Position numbers and translations under genes: made by a program
Shown here: positions 15,896 through 25,711 of the stretch, one piece after another
How positions within the stretch are numbered: position 1 is the first letter of the stretch
Layout of the letters: the number at the start of each line of letters is the position of its first letter
The notes under the pieces: model-generated
Databases searched by the model: none
Seen by the model: only the letters and a program-made list of their open reading frames with translations
Told to the model about the DNA's origin: nothing
Origin: Thermoanaerobaculia bacterium
GTDB lineage: Bacteria; Acidobacteriota; Thermoanaerobaculia; UBA5066
DNA length: 64,000 nucleotides
Direction of reading: 5' to 3'
Assembly (NCBI GenBank): GCA_022071945.1
Contig: JAJVIN010000013.1
Location: 1 to 64,000, forward strand

Positions 15896-18216
15896 GCCGT
15901 TCCCTCCCCTGTTCGAAGAGTGAGGAAGAGGGCCGCGAGCAGAGCGCCGGCGGCCGTGACGATCGACACGGCGGTCCCGCGGAGAATCGAGGGGTTGACG
16001 TACTCGATCGTCACGGCTCCCGTTCCGGGCGGCAGCTCGACCGCGCTGAGGAAACCGTCGGCCCTCAGAAGCGGCAGCGGCTTGCCCCCCCACGTGACCT
16101 TCCAGCTCGGGTCGTGGGTCCGGGCGATCTTCAGAATCGCTCCGGCGTGACCCGTCGAGACGGTGAGCTGCTGACGGCTCGCCGTTCGCTTCAGGATCCG
16201 GATGCCCCCCGGCTCCCCGGGCCGGCTGGCGAGTTCCGGAGTTCCCTTCCCCTCGATCACGGCATCTGCCTCCTCGCCCGCGAGAGATCCGAAGTCCGAA
16301 GCCGTAAAACCTTGAACGAACCGGGAGGATCTCGCCAGCGAGAACTCGGGGCGCGTCCCCGACAGCCGCACGATGCGATCCCCTCCGAAGCGCGCCACCT
16401 CGCGCGTCCCGGGAAGGAGGGGCTCCGTGAGGGGAACCCGGGCGGCGCTCACGTTGGCCCGCTCGAGAAGCCGGACCTTGGACTCGGACCAAGGCGTTCT
16501 CGCCAGGTAGCGGGCGAAGGCCACGGAGGCGGCGGGCGTCATCCGGTCGATGTCGTTCTCGCCCGCGTAGCGGACCCCGAAGACCGCCCCGGTGATGGGG
16601 CGCAGCGGATCGAAGCCCGCTGACTCCCGGGCTCGTCTCACCGCCACCTCCGCGACATTGGCCGCCTCGTCGTAAAAGCGGCCTCGACCCATCTCTTCGA
16701 CGACGGCCTGGACGTGAGAGGGGACCTTGCGGAACAGATCAGCCGGAGCGGCCGGACACGAATCGTGGGTCCGCCTCACCCCGTCGATCAGAAAGACCGC
16801 CGCCAAAACCAGCACCGCCACCTCCTGCCGGACGTCGCCCGTCCTCCACATCCGCGACAGTACCCAGCAGAGGATCAGCGTCAAGAGCGCCAGGAGAAGG
16901 GGAAGGAAGAGGACGGATCGCAGGGAAGGGCTCCCCACGGGTTCCGCCGCGAGTCCCGCTGCCGCAAGAGCCCGTCCCAGCACCCCGGGAACGGCCAGAA
17001 GCGAGGCGGTGAGGAGGAAAAAGAACCCTCCCGTCGCGAGGAAGACGGGACGAGTGGCTTTGATGGCCGCCTGGAGATCCTCGCGGAACTGGTCGAACCC
17101 GATCGCCGTGGCCGCGGAGAGGAAGAGCGTCGCCGTGATCCACCACTTCTCCGGGTACCGGATCACTCTCACGAACTCGGCCGCGCTCGCGTAGCCCGGA
17201 ACGAACCTCCCGAAGGAGAAGAGAGCGGTCGCTCCCGCAAGAAGGAGGGCCGATTTCCCGGCGCCGGATCGCCAGGCCGCTCCGAGACACAGGAGGGGAA
17301 GAAGCCCCGGGGCGAGATCGTAGAAATAGGGGTTCTTCGCATCGAACGTCCCGGCCCCCCAGTACTCCTCGTCCGTCTCGGCGAATGGATCACCCGTCAA
17401 GCGTGGCTCGAGGAGGGTCAGGATGCGCGCGGGCCTCACGGACCAGTAGAGCGCGCCCTCTTCGGGACGCATGCTCTCCTGCCGGGCGGAGCGCGAAAGC
17501 TCCGAGACCGCCGGCAAGAGCTGCACCATTCCGGTTCCCGCCGCGCAGACCGCCAGAAGCCCCCACGAGGCCGCGCGGTGGAGGGTGTCTCGACGGTCCC
17601 TCCAGAGAGTGAGAAGGACGACGAGCGTGACGCCTCCCGCGCCGGTGGCCGCGATGACGGGTTCCCCGCCGAGGAACGAGAGGCCGATGAGGACTCCCGA
17701 GAGAAGGAAGCGTCCGAGGACGGTCCGCCGGCCGCATCCGGGCGGTACCGCCGCCGCGGCGAGGGCCAGGGGCAGCGGAATGGTGGAGGCGAGCGTCGTG
17801 AACAGGATGGGAAGCGTCTGAAAGACGCCCGAGAAAAGGAACGCCATCGACCCCCACAGACAGGCCGTGCTCGACAGGCGAAGCCAGCGCAGGGAGAGGA
17901 AGACGGAAAGCAGCAGGAGTGCGATGTGCAGCAGAACGAGTTGCGACGGGGTGAGGACGGCGAGGAGAAACGAGAGGGGCCAGAAGGCCCCCGCGTTGGG
18001 GTTGGCGGCCAGCGCCCGGCCGTTGGAGGCGAAGTCGTTCCAGAAGGGGAACTCGCCACTTCTGAGGAGCCCGGACGAGATCTCTCGGAGCGGCAAGAAG
18101 AAGTACCCCGCGTCGCGAAAGACGAAGATCCCGCCCAGAAGGAACGAGGAGTACTTCAGGGCGGAGAGAAGGAAGAGAGCGGCCAGGCAGAGGGCTGTGG
18201 TCTTCGAGAGCCGCAC
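15892..18216 (-). CDS. YfhO-like polytopic membrane protein (copy 1)
   Basis: A 774-residue protein from GTG 18216. The first periplasmic loop has the family pattern GGIFVFRDAGYFFLPLREI followed by GEFPFWNDFASNGRALAANPNAGAFWPL (residues about 28-82), where the Asp and the P-x-W are typical of YfhO-like GT-C folds. About 12 hydrophobic helices follow, then a soluble domain (about 530-745) and a last helix. It overlaps the next YfhO-like gene by four bases. The two are paralogues but differ strongly in sequence, so they may act on different acceptors or together. Confidence 0.87.
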   Translation of the reverse strand: MRLSKTTALCLAALFLLSALKYSSFLLGGIFVFRDAGYFFLPLREISSGLLRSGEFPFWNDFASNGRALAANPNAGAFWPLSFLLAVLTPSQLVLLHIALLLLSVFLSLRWLRLSSTACLWGSMAFLFSGVFQTLPILFTTLASTIPLPLALAAAAVPPGCGRRTVLGRFLLSGVLIGLSFLGGEPVIAATGAGGVTLVVLLTLWRDRRDTLHRAASWGLLAVCAAGTGMVQLLPAVSELSRSARQESMRPEEGALYWSVRPARILTLLEPRLTGDPFAETDEEYWGAGTFDAKNPYFYDLAPGLLPLLCLGAAWRSGAGKSALLLAGATALFSFGRFVPGYASAAEFVRVIRYPEKWWITATLFLSAATAIGFDQFREDLQAAIKATRPVFLATGGFFFLLTASLLAVPGVLGRALAAAGLAAEPVGSPSLRSVLFLPLLLALLTLILCWVLSRMWRTGDVRQEVAVLVLAAVFLIDGVRRTHDSCPAAPADLFRKVPSHVQAVVEEMGRGRFYDEAANVAEVAVRRARESAGFDPLRPITGAVFGVRYAGENDIDRMTPAASVAFARYLARTPWSESKVRLLERANVSAARVPLTEPLLPGTREVARFGGDRIVRLSGTRPEFSLARSSRFVQGFTASDFGSLAGEEADAVIEGKGTPELASRPGEPGGIRILKRTASRQQLTVSTGHAGAILKIARTHDPSWKVTWGGKPLPLLRADGFLSAVELPPGTGAVTIEYVNPSILRGTAVSIVTAAGALLAALFLTLRTGEGTA

Positions 18217-18232
18217 GGCCGCCTTCCGCCGC

Positions 18233-19636
18233 TCAGACCTTGCGGGCCAGGACCACCAGCGAGAGTCCGAAGGAGAGCTTCTTCCCGGCCTCCTGACGCA
18301 GGAAAGGCATGATGAGCTTGAAGAGCCCGAGCTGTCCCTTCGGCAAGACCTTGCGCCTCAGGAGCTTCGAGTTCAACCACCACCCGAACACGCCGGGACG
18401 GTTGATGTACCGGATCTCGTCGACGAGAAACCCGGCCCCTTCCACGATCTTCCTCAGGGTCTCCATCGAGTAGCGCCGGTAGTGCCTCAGATAGATGTCC
18501 AGGGTCCCGTAGATCCCTGGGAGAGCAGGCACGATCAGAGCGACACGGCCCCCTTCGGGCAGGATGCTGGCGAAGTCCTTCAGTGTGCCCGCATCGTCCT
18601 CGATGTGCTCGAGGACGTTCATCGAGACGATCGTGTCGATCCCCTCGTCTTGCAGCGCCTTCCTTTCGGCGTCGGTGATCGGGAACTTGTACGAGGCGAT
18701 CCGGACGTTCTCCTTGTTCTCGAACTTGGTCTTCAGCTCTCTCAAGTAGTGAGGTTCGATGTCGGAAGCGACGACCTTCTCGGCCCCCAGGAAGAACTTG
18801 GTCTGGTTGCCGACGCCGGAGCCGACCTCCAGGATTCTCTTGCCGATGAAGCGCTCGATCTGGCTGTGCAGCCAGGCGTTGTACGGCGCGAGCTTCGAGA
18901 GGCGCCGGAGCGTGATGGCGCCGACGTCGTCCTTCGGGGCCTCCCAGCGGAAGTACTTCAGGATGACCCAGACTGCCTGGAAGGCGTCCTTCAGGCCGAT
19001 CTTCTTGCCTTCCTCGTAGGTGCGGCCATGGTACGAGATCGGGACCTCGTAGATGCGGGCGCGCATCCGCGAAACCTTGCACGTGATCTCGGGCTCGATT
19101 CCGAACCGTTTCGACTCGAGATCGAGGCGATGGGCGACCTCGCGCGTCATCACCTTGTAGCAGGTCTCCATGTCCGTCAGGTTGAGGTTGGTGAAGACGT
19201 TGGACATGAGGGTCAACATCTGGTTCCCGACCGTGTGCCAGAAGTAGAGGACCCTGTGCCCGCCGGGCGTCCCGAGGAAGCGAGAGCCGTAGACCACATC
19301 CGCGTGCCCATCGAGGATCGGCTTGAGGAGAATCGGGTACTCGTCGGGGTCGTACTCGAGGTCGGCGTCCTGGATGATGACGAGGTCCCCGGATGCGGCC
19401 CTCATCCCCGTCCAGACGGCGGCCCCCTTCCCCATGTTGCGAGGCTGGAAGATGGCCCTGACCCCGCTCGTGCCGTCCATTTCGCGCAGGATCTCGCGGG
19501 TTCTGTCCTTCGAGCCGTCGTCGACGACGATGAGCTCTTTTTCGATGGGACCGAGGTTGACCGCCAGAACCTTCGCCACGATCTGCCGCAGCGTCTTCTC
19601 TTCGTTGTAGGCGGGCATCACGATCGACAGTTTCAT
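18233..19636 (-). CDS. GT2 glycosyltransferase fused to SAM-dependent methyltransferase
   Basis: A 467-residue bifunctional protein. Residues 1-235 are a GT-A family 2 transferase of the dolichyl/undecaprenyl-phosphate sugar synthase type: [23 protein letters not shown], the metal-binding DADLEYDP and GSRFLG. Residues about 265-440 are a class I methyltransferase: [16 protein letters not shown] (motif I), VASDIEPHY, and [13 protein letters not shown] (motif for UbiE-like enzymes). Two functions in one chain suggest that lipid-linked sugar is made and then methylated, or that the methyltransferase acts on the same glycan. No membrane helices are present apart from weak C-terminal hydrophobicity. 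It sits 22 bases after the GT39-like gene. Confidence 0.9.
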   Translation of the reverse strand: MKLSIVMPAYNEEKTLRQIVAKVLAVNLGPIEKELIVVDDGSKDRTREILREMDGTSGVRAIFQPRNMGKGAAVWTGMRAASGDLVIIQDADLEYDPDEYPILLKPILDGHADVVYGSRFLGTPGGHRVLYFWHTVGNQMLTLMSNVFTNLNLTDMETCYKVMTREVAHRLDLESKRFGIEPEITCKVSRMRARIYEVPISYHGRTYEEGKKIGLKDAFQAVWVILKYFRWEAPKDDVGAITLRRLSKLAPYNAWLHSQIERFIGKRILEVGSGVGNQTKFFLGAEKVVASDIEPHYLRELKTKFENKENVRIASYKFPITDAERKALQDEGIDTIVSMNVLEHIEDDAGTLKDFASILPEGGRVALIVPALPGIYGTLDIYLRHYRRYSMETLRKIVEGAGFLVDEIRYINRPGVFGWWLNSKLLRRKVLPKGQLGLFKLIMPFLRQEAGKKLSFGLSLVVLARKV

Positions 19637-19658
19637 GATGTGAGGCGCTTTCTTTGGT

Positions 19659-21395
19659 TCATCGAGGGATCCGGTAGATCCGGATCGAGTATCCCACGCG
19701 GCCCACGGCCTCGCCCCGCTGCCTGATCACGGCGCGCAGGAGCGCGTATCCCCGGGCCGCCTCGAACTTCTGGTTGAACACCATGAACTCCGGCGCGACT
19801 CGCTCGATGAACGAAGAGACCGCGTAGATCCCGGGGGGAATCTCCCGGGCGATCTCGGGGGCGAAGTCCTGGCTCTTCGGAAAGGCCGAGGGGACGAGCC
19901 CGCCGCCGAAGTAGGCAATCGTGACCTCTTCCTCGCGGATTCCGAGCCTCGTGAGCTCGGGCCGCAGGCGCAGGAGGTCCTGCCCCCAGTCGAGGTTCGA
20001 GTCGTTCAGCCAGTACTCGCCCTGGCCGGGGCCTCCCGAGAGGACGTTGAAGAACGAGAACTCGTGGGGGTGAATCGCGAACGTCTCGACGGCCTGCAGG
20101 GCACCGAGAGCGAAGCAGAGGGCCGCCGCCTTCTCCCGGGTGAGGTTCCGCCAGATCAGGATCACCGCGCTCACCAGGAGAAGGGGAGTCGCCGGGAGCA
20201 TGTGCCGGATCCCGATGTTGTAAGACGCTCCGATGCCCGACAGGTAGAGGAAGGCCGCAGGAAAAAGAAGTCCCACCTCGAAAAACGCCGGGTTCGTCCT
20301 CCTGATGAGCGAGAGGAGAAGGGCGGAGACGAGAAGCACCAGGAACGCCGCGGAGCTCTTCACGGCGAACGCCACGAAGAAGTAGTCCCAGAATCCGTCG
20401 ACGGAGGTCTCTCCCCGGAGGTAGTTGACGTTGCCGCCGAGCCGGTTCTGAACGGCGATCCCCTTCAGCCCCGCCAGGTAGTGCCCGGCCTCGGGGAGGA
20501 GCCTCGAGATCCTCACGACGGTCTCGGTCTCCGCCGCGGGAGTCCCCCGGGACTTCAGGAAGAGCTCGGCGGCGCGGGCAGCCTTCTCCGCGTCCATGTT
20601 TCGCATGCAGACGTGGTACGCGGCCAGGAGCACGATCCCGGCCACGGTACCGGCGAGGATCAGACCTCCGAGGTGGCGGAGCGGCTTTGAAGGGGGCAGA
20701 TCCGGTTCATCCCGGGCGTCCCGCCGCTCTTTCAGGATGAACAGAAGGACGAGCGCGAGGGTCAGGGGCGCCAGGAGCACGGCCGAGAATTTCGCCGCGA
20801 GTGAGAGACCCATCGAAATCCCCGTCGCGGCCCACAGGAGCCAGGAGCGGCGCTTCAAAGCGAAGAGCGCGAGGGTGATGGTGACGAAGTACCCGAGCGT
20901 CGCGGCGGCGTCGGTGTGAAGGACTCCGGCGTGAGCCACGAGGTTGGGCTCGAAGGCGAGAAAGAGAGCGGCCGCGACGCCAGCCAGGGGACCGGCAAAG
21001 TGACGGACCACGACGGCTCCGGCGGCCACGAGCAGAAAGAGAAGGAACGGAAAGGGCCTCCGCGCGGCCGCGAAGAGAGCTTCGGGGGGAATCGAGTTCT
21101 CGTACGAGAACGCCCGCGGCATCTCGGCCGTCTTGAAGGAGAAGGGCTCGGGGAGCCTCGGGGCCCTCGCTCCGGCCTTTTCCATCGAGACGCCCGCGAG
21201 GAGCTTCATGAGCGGCGGGTGCTCGAGGTTGGCCCAGTACGTCCCCGAGATCGCGTACTCGGCGGCCGCCAGGGCGTGAAATGGCTCGTCCATCGTCGCG
21301 CTGTCGAGACGGGAGTGGTCGTAAACGAGAAACGTCCCGAGGGCCGCAATAAGGATGACGGCCGGCCAGAACATCCGTTCTTTGACAAAACCCAT
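19659..21395 (-). CDS. GT39/PMT-family (ArnT-like) membrane glycosyltransferase
   Basis: From ATG 21395 the protein has 578 residues; longer upstream frames overlap the divergent promoter and gene and are rejected. The first periplasmic loop holds [21 protein letters not shown] and EHPPLMKL (about residues 31-62), the DE-x-x-H ... HPP-x-x-K signature of GT-C family 39/83 enzymes that use polyprenyl-phosphate sugars. About 10 hydrophobic helices follow, then a soluble tail with [10 protein letters not shown], a motif common in PMT-like bacterial proteins. It begins the minus-strand run ending at 9059 and diverges from the STT3-like gene at 21420 with only 24 bases between. Confidence 0.88.
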   Translation of the reverse strand: MGFVKERMFWPAVILIAALGTFLVYDHSRLDSATMDEPFHALAAAEYAISGTYWANLEHPPLMKLLAGVSMEKAGARAPRLPEPFSFKTAEMPRAFSYENSIPPEALFAAARRPFPFLLFLLVAAGAVVVRHFAGPLAGVAAALFLAFEPNLVAHAGVLHTDAAATLGYFVTITLALFALKRRSWLLWAATGISMGLSLAAKFSAVLLAPLTLALVLLFILKERRDARDEPDLPPSKPLRHLGGLILAGTVAGIVLLAAYHVCMRNMDAEKAARAAELFLKSRGTPAAETETVVRISRLLPEAGHYLAGLKGIAVQNRLGGNVNYLRGETSVDGFWDYFFVAFAVKSSAAFLVLLVSALLLSLIRRTNPAFFEVGLLFPAAFLYLSGIGASYNIGIRHMLPATPLLLVSAVILIWRNLTREKAAALCFALGALQAVETFAIHPHEFSFFNVLSGGPGQGEYWLNDSNLDWGQDLLRLRPELTRLGIREEEVTIAYFGGGLVPSAFPKSQDFAPEIAREIPPGIYAVSSFIERVAPEFMVFNQKFEAARGYALLRAVIRQRGEAVGRVGYSIRIYRIPR

Positions 21396-21419
21396 TGGCG
21401 TGAGTGTACTTGCGGGGTC

Positions 21420-23348
21420 TTGCTCTTGGAGCCCGCCACGATCCGGTCCCGGCTGAGAACGCCCCTGGCCATCGGGGCGGTCTTCGTCCTCGCTCTGTCC
21501 CTGAGGCTCCTTTCGGCTCCGAAGGCGATGGAAGGGGGTATCCGGCTCCTTTCGCCGGACTGCTACGGCCACCTGAGGCGCTCGGCCTATGTGGCCGAGA
21601 ACTTCCCCAAGGTGCCCTTCTTCGATCCGTACCTGAATCACCCGGACGGCGCGGTCTTCATCTGGCCGCCGTTCTTCGACCTCGTGTCGGGAGGGGCCGC
21701 ACGCCTCCTCTTCGGTCCAGACCCCGGTCTTTCCGGCACCCTGGCGACGATCGCGGCCGTGCCGCCTTTCCTGGGAGCTTTTCACCCCGTCCTCCTGTTT
21801 CTGGCCGTCTTGCCCCTTCTCGGCCGGAGGCGGGCGATCCTGGCCGCGCTTCTTTACGCCCTGACTCCGGTCGCGGTGATCTGGAGCTGCTTTGGCCACG
21901 CGGATCACCACGTGGCCGAGGTGCTGAGCCTTCTGGCCTTTCTCGCGGCCTTCGTCAGGGCTGTTCTGGCCAGCGGCCGCCGGGCGCTCTTCTGGGCGGT
22001 CGTCGCGGCGGCTCTTCTGGCCGGGACTCTCATGACCTGGCAGGGCGCGGTCTTCGTGGTGGCGCTCGCGGTTCCCTCCGCGCTCTTCATGCCGCCCGAA
22101 AGGGCCGCCGTCTTCGGGGTCGCGGCGGCCGGTTTCGCGGGCGCTGGAACCTGGCTCGCCCTCGGCGGAGAAACGGTGCCGTTCTCCTTCATTTCCTTCG
22201 GGTGGTTCCAGCCACTCGTGGTCGCCGGGGCCGCGGCGGCTCTCTGTCTCTGGTCCGCATGGAAGGGTCCCCCGGGCACGCCACGGGTCCTGTCGCTGGC
22301 CGCGGCGGCTCTTCTCGTGACGATCCTGGCGCCCAACGTCGAACGGCTGTTCGGCGCCGTGCTTCGGGGCGGAGCGTTCCTGGCGGCCTCACAGGTCGGG
22401 TCCGGGGGTGACGACTTCGCGGACGGCGGCTACCTTTCCTACCCTTCCGACTTCCTGGCGACGGTTGCCGAGGCCAAGCCGCTCCTCGACACGCCGATCG
22501 AAACGAGCGCCAAGAGAGCCCTTTCCGAGTTGAACCCGGGACTCCTCTTCCTTCCCGTGGCTCTCGTCCTCTGGGCGCTCCCGGGCGTGAGGCAACGGGC
22601 CCCTCGGATTCGAGGGAGATGGGTCTTGGTGATCTTCGGGCTGGCGCTTCTTCTCATGGCCTTCGGGCAGCGAAGAAACGTCTATTACCTCGCGATCTTC
22701 ACGGCGATCGCGCTCGCCGAGGCAACCGCGCGCCTCGAGGTTCGCGTCCCTCGATTCGGTCGGGTGGCCGGGGCTCTGTGTGCCGCGGGGCTGGTCGTGG
22801 GGGTGGGCTGGGGGTCGCTCCGGAGGGTCTCTACGTACTCCGAGGTGCCGGGCCGCGACCTCTTCTGGACCATCGAGGCTCTCCAGAAGCTCGATCCACC
22901 TGGACGGGTGCCCTGGAAAGAGCCAAGGCCCCGGCCCGGTGAGGTGCCCGGGGTCTTCTGCCCGTGGTCGATGGGGCACTTCGTCACGGCCCTGGCCCAG
23001 CGTCCGGCGGCGGCGGATCCGAACACCTACGGGTGGCGGCGCCAGTGCCGCCTCTACTCGTCTCCGACCGATGAGGAGGCACGGCAGATCCTGATGTCCA
23101 CGAAGGTCCGGTATCTCGTCACGATGAACCTCCGCCCGATCCTCCCCGAGTACGCGCGTGCCGCCGGGAGAGACGAGTCCCTGCGGCCCGAGGAGATGTT
23201 CGCGATCCGGATACACGAGTCAGAATCGAGGACGCCCGTGCCCTTCCTCGAGCTCGCCCTCGATTCCCGGACGGCCTACCGCCTCAGGAACGGCCGGCTG
23301 GTCCCCGCCTACAGAATCTGGCGTGTGACCGGGCCTGGCGCCCCTTAA
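21420..23348 (+). CDS. STT3/AglB-like oligosaccharyltransferase-type membrane protein
   Basis: A protein of about 642 residues. The start is uncertain: TTG 21420 or TTG 21426 fit, both close behind the GGGG-containing leader; no ATG is near. The first loop has SPDCYGHLRRSAYVAENFPKVPFFDPYLNHPDG (residues about 42-74, a DxD-like and P-x-x-D site). WSCFGHADHHVAEVLS near 152 resembles the G-x-x-DHH-x-x-E motif of archaeal/bacterial STT3 proteins. A soluble domain after 11-13 helices holds CPWSMGHFVTALAQRP in place of the classic WWDYG. These features point to an STT3-type glycan transferase, but the acceptor (protein or lipid) is unclear. Confidence 0.78.
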   Translation: MLLEPATIRSRLRTPLAIGAVFVLALSLRLLSAPKAMEGGIRLLSPDCYGHLRRSAYVAENFPKVPFFDPYLNHPDGAVFIWPPFFDLVSGGAARLLFGPDPGLSGTLATIAAVPPFLGAFHPVLLFLAVLPLLGRRRAILAALLYALTPVAVIWSCFGHADHHVAEVLSLLAFLAAFVRAVLASGRRALFWAVVAAALLAGTLMTWQGAVFVVALAVPSALFMPPERAAVFGVAAAGFAGAGTWLALGGETVPFSFISFGWFQPLVVAGAAAALCLWSAWKGPPGTPRVLSLAAAALLVTILAPNVERLFGAVLRGGAFLAASQVGSGGDDFADGGYLSYPSDFLATVAEAKPLLDTPIETSAKRALSELNPGLLFLPVALVLWALPGVRQRAPRIRGRWVLVIFGLALLLMAFGQRRNVYYLAIFTAIALAEATARLEVRVPRFGRVAGALCAAGLVVGVGWGSLRRVSTYSEVPGRDLFWTIEALQKLDPPGRVPWKEPRPRPGEVPGVFCPWSMGHFVTALAQRPAAADPNTYGWRRQCRLYSSPTDEEARQILMSTKVRYLVTMNLRPILPEYARAAGRDESLRPEEMFAIRIHESESRTPVPFLELALDSRTAYRLRNGRLVPAYRIWRVTGPGAP

Positions 23349-23361
23349 ACTCGCCCCGGCC

Positions 23362-25686
23362 GTGCCCGAAACCAATCTGACGCCTGCATCCCTCAGAACG
23401 CCGACTCCGTCGCTTCTGAAGACGCCGCTCGCCCTGGGGCTTCTCGTGGCGCTTCTGGCCGTCCTCGGGACCCTGCACGCGGATCTCCTGACGGGATCGA
23501 ACGTCCCCTTCTACAGGGACATCGGGACGACGCAGCGGCCGGCCCGGGAGCTCTTCGAGAAACTCGGTTCGTCGTCCATCAGCCCCCACCTCTCCTTCGG
23601 CCAGCCCTATCTCGGGAACCCGAATTTCGTTCTTGCCTATCCGTTTCCGAAGAGTCCCCGGTTCCTCGGCGCGCACCTGGTCTTGCACGTTGCCATCGCC
23701 TTGGCCGGAATGACGCTCGTTCTCCTCCGGTTCGTGCGGAATGCCGAGGCCGCTGTCTTCGGAGGGGCGGCGTGGGCCTTCTCCGGGTACGTCTTCTCGT
23801 GCACGGCCTTCGTCAATGCGATCACCACGGTGGCGTGGATCCCGTGGGTGGTGCTTGCCGTCCTGGCCGCGCCCGAGGCCGCTGGCCTGAGACAGTGGGT
23901 TCTGTCGCTGGGAGGAACCGCGGTCACAATCGCGCTCCTTGTCACGGCGGGCGAGCCGGCGCTCGGCGTCCTGGGACTCGGGATCGCCTTCATCTCCGCG
24001 CTCTTTCTCGACCCGGAACGGGTGAGGAACCGGCTCGCCGTCTTCTTCGGGGGGGGATTGCTCGCGGCGCTTCTGACCGCGCCCTGGCTCCTGGCCGTCC
24101 TGCGGTCGACCACCTATTCCTCACGGAGGCTACGCGGCTTCTCCTGGACCGAGTTCGCGGCGGCTGGGTTCCACCCGGGACGTCTTCTCGAAACGCCCTT
24201 TCCCTTTCTTTTCGGCGATCCGTCTCGTCTCGTCTCGGGCGGATTCTGGGGATTCAGTGTCACGCAGGGGAACCCGCCGTACCTGACGTCGCTCCATTTT
24301 GGCGTCCTCGCCCTGGTGTTGGCCGCCGTCTTCGTGATCTCCCCGCGCCGCGCCGAGGCGAAGGTCTGGATCGGGATGGCCGCCGCTGCCTTCGTGGCGT
24401 CCCTGACTCCCTGGATCCCCGGCGCGAGCACGGTCTACGGGGCGTTCCCGTTCCTCCACTCGCTCCGCTACCCGATCAAGGCCATGCTCGTCGTGACGTT
24501 CTGCCTGGCCGTCCTTTCGGCCTTCGGAGCCGACCGGCTCCTCATGCAGGACACCCTGTACCGCTTCCGCAAGAGGGCTTCCTGGAGTCTCGCGTTTCTG
24601 GCGCTCTGCTTTGCCCTTTTGGCTGTCTGGGCGCGGCTTCGGCCGGAAGGTGTTTCGAGGATCCTGAGGCTCTCGTGGGACGACAGCTGGGTGTCTCGGC
24701 CTTCGGTCGTTCTCGACCCTGTCGTCCAGAGGTTTCCCGCGCAGGCCGCGCTCGTGGCCGGCCTCCTCCTCTTCCTCAGCTGGTCGCTCCGTCACTCTCC
24801 CGCAAATGCCCCGTCGCGCGTCGCCCTCTTGGTTCTGGCCGGTCTCGAGCTCTCAATCGCGACGTTCCGCATCATCCCGAGAGTCCCCGCGGAGTGGTAC
24901 GCCACGCCGTCGCCGCTTGTTCAAAGAGCGGCGTCGCTGGGAGGGCGGACATTCGAGCGGACCGCGAAGGACATCGACGCCGTGAGACGGGGTGTCTTCG
25001 GAAAGGCGCCGGCTGACAGCATTGCCTCGGTGACGCTCGCCCAGATCCTCCAGGGCTGGGCGCAGTCGGGCGCGCCTCACGGGATCCTCTACGCCTACGA
25101 TCAGGATCCCGATGGAAGCTACTCGCTTCTCGACCGGATGGCTCGCGACATGCTTCTGTCCAGGAGGTGGGATCAGAGGCTCAAGTGGCTCCGGTCGGCA
25201 GGGGTGAGCGGCATCATCGCCCACGATGTTCCGGAGGGTCTGCCGGGGCTCGAGCTCGTCATCCGGGAGGATCGCGTGGGCATCCCGACGGCTCTCTACA
25301 GAGTGGAGGGGTGGCTGCCTGGAGTCCGCCGCGTGCCGGCCGTTTTCGGGAGCGGCTCGGTCACGGAGGCTGTCCGGATCTTCGAGTCGGAGGACTTCGA
25401 CCCGGAGTTCATGGCCGTGGTCTCGGGCACGCCACCGGCGGCGGTGCCCGGTCTCGGGAAGGATCCGGAGGCGTCGGCCGCGATCGTGGAGGAGAGGCCC
25501 GACTCGATGATCGTGAAGACGGCCGGGAGCCGCCCGGGACTCCTTCACATCGCCCGGACGTATACCCCGTCGGTGAACGCGACGGTGAACGGTCAACCGG
25601 CGGAGGTCAGGCTGACCAACCTCCACCTCACGGGCGTCGTCGTCCCAGCGGGAACGTCGACGGCCGTGATCTCCTTCGTCCCGTGA
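23362..25686 (+). CDS. YfhO-like polytopic membrane protein (copy 3)
   Basis: A 774-residue protein from GTG 23362, 13 bases after the STT3-like gene. The first loop has GSNVPFYRDIGTTQRPARELFEKLGS and LSFGQPYLGNPNFVLAYPFP (residues about 46-95), the YfhO-type pattern of D...P.G.P....P. About 12 helices follow, then a soluble domain (residues about 510-740). Its C-terminus HIARTYTPSVNATVNGQPAEVRL resembles the corresponding part of copy 1 (HIARTHDPSWKVTWGGKPL as seen there), which supports paralogy. Probable role in envelope glycan assembly, by analogy. Confidence 0.86.
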   Translation: MPETNLTPASLRTPTPSLLKTPLALGLLVALLAVLGTLHADLLTGSNVPFYRDIGTTQRPARELFEKLGSSSISPHLSFGQPYLGNPNFVLAYPFPKSPRFLGAHLVLHVAIALAGMTLVLLRFVRNAEAAVFGGAAWAFSGYVFSCTAFVNAITTVAWIPWVVLAVLAAPEAAGLRQWVLSLGGTAVTIALLVTAGEPALGVLGLGIAFISALFLDPERVRNRLAVFFGGGLLAALLTAPWLLAVLRSTTYSSRRLRGFSWTEFAAAGFHPGRLLETPFPFLFGDPSRLVSGGFWGFSVTQGNPPYLTSLHFGVLALVLAAVFVISPRRAEAKVWIGMAAAAFVASLTPWIPGASTVYGAFPFLHSLRYPIKAMLVVTFCLAVLSAFGADRLLMQDTLYRFRKRASWSLAFLALCFALLAVWARLRPEGVSRILRLSWDDSWVSRPSVVLDPVVQRFPAQAALVAGLLLFLSWSLRHSPANAPSRVALLVLAGLELSIATFRIIPRVPAEWYATPSPLVQRAASLGGRTFERTAKDIDAVRRGVFGKAPADSIASVTLAQILQGWAQSGAPHGILYAYDQDPDGSYSLLDRMARDMLLSRRWDQRLKWLRSAGVSGIIAHDVPEGLPGLELVIREDRVGIPTALYRVEGWLPGVRRVPAVFGSGSVTEAVRIFESEDFDPEFMAVVSGTPPAAVPGLGKDPEASAAIVEERPDSMIVKTAGSRPGLLHIARTYTPSVNATVNGQPAEVRLTNLHLTGVVVPAGTSTAVISFVP

Positions 25687-25711
25687 AGGCCTTCACCCGG
25701 TGAAGGCCTTC
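25683..25711. repeat. 14-bp palindrome and duplicated GTGAAGGCCTTC at a gene junction
   Basis: GTGAAGGCCTTCAC (25683-25696) is a perfect palindrome that overlaps the stop of the YfhO-like gene. The 12-mer GTGAAGGCCTTC is repeated at 25700-25711, where it supplies the GTG start and first codons of the next gene. It may be a translation-controlling hairpin or a small duplication that created the start. Confidence 0.6.
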
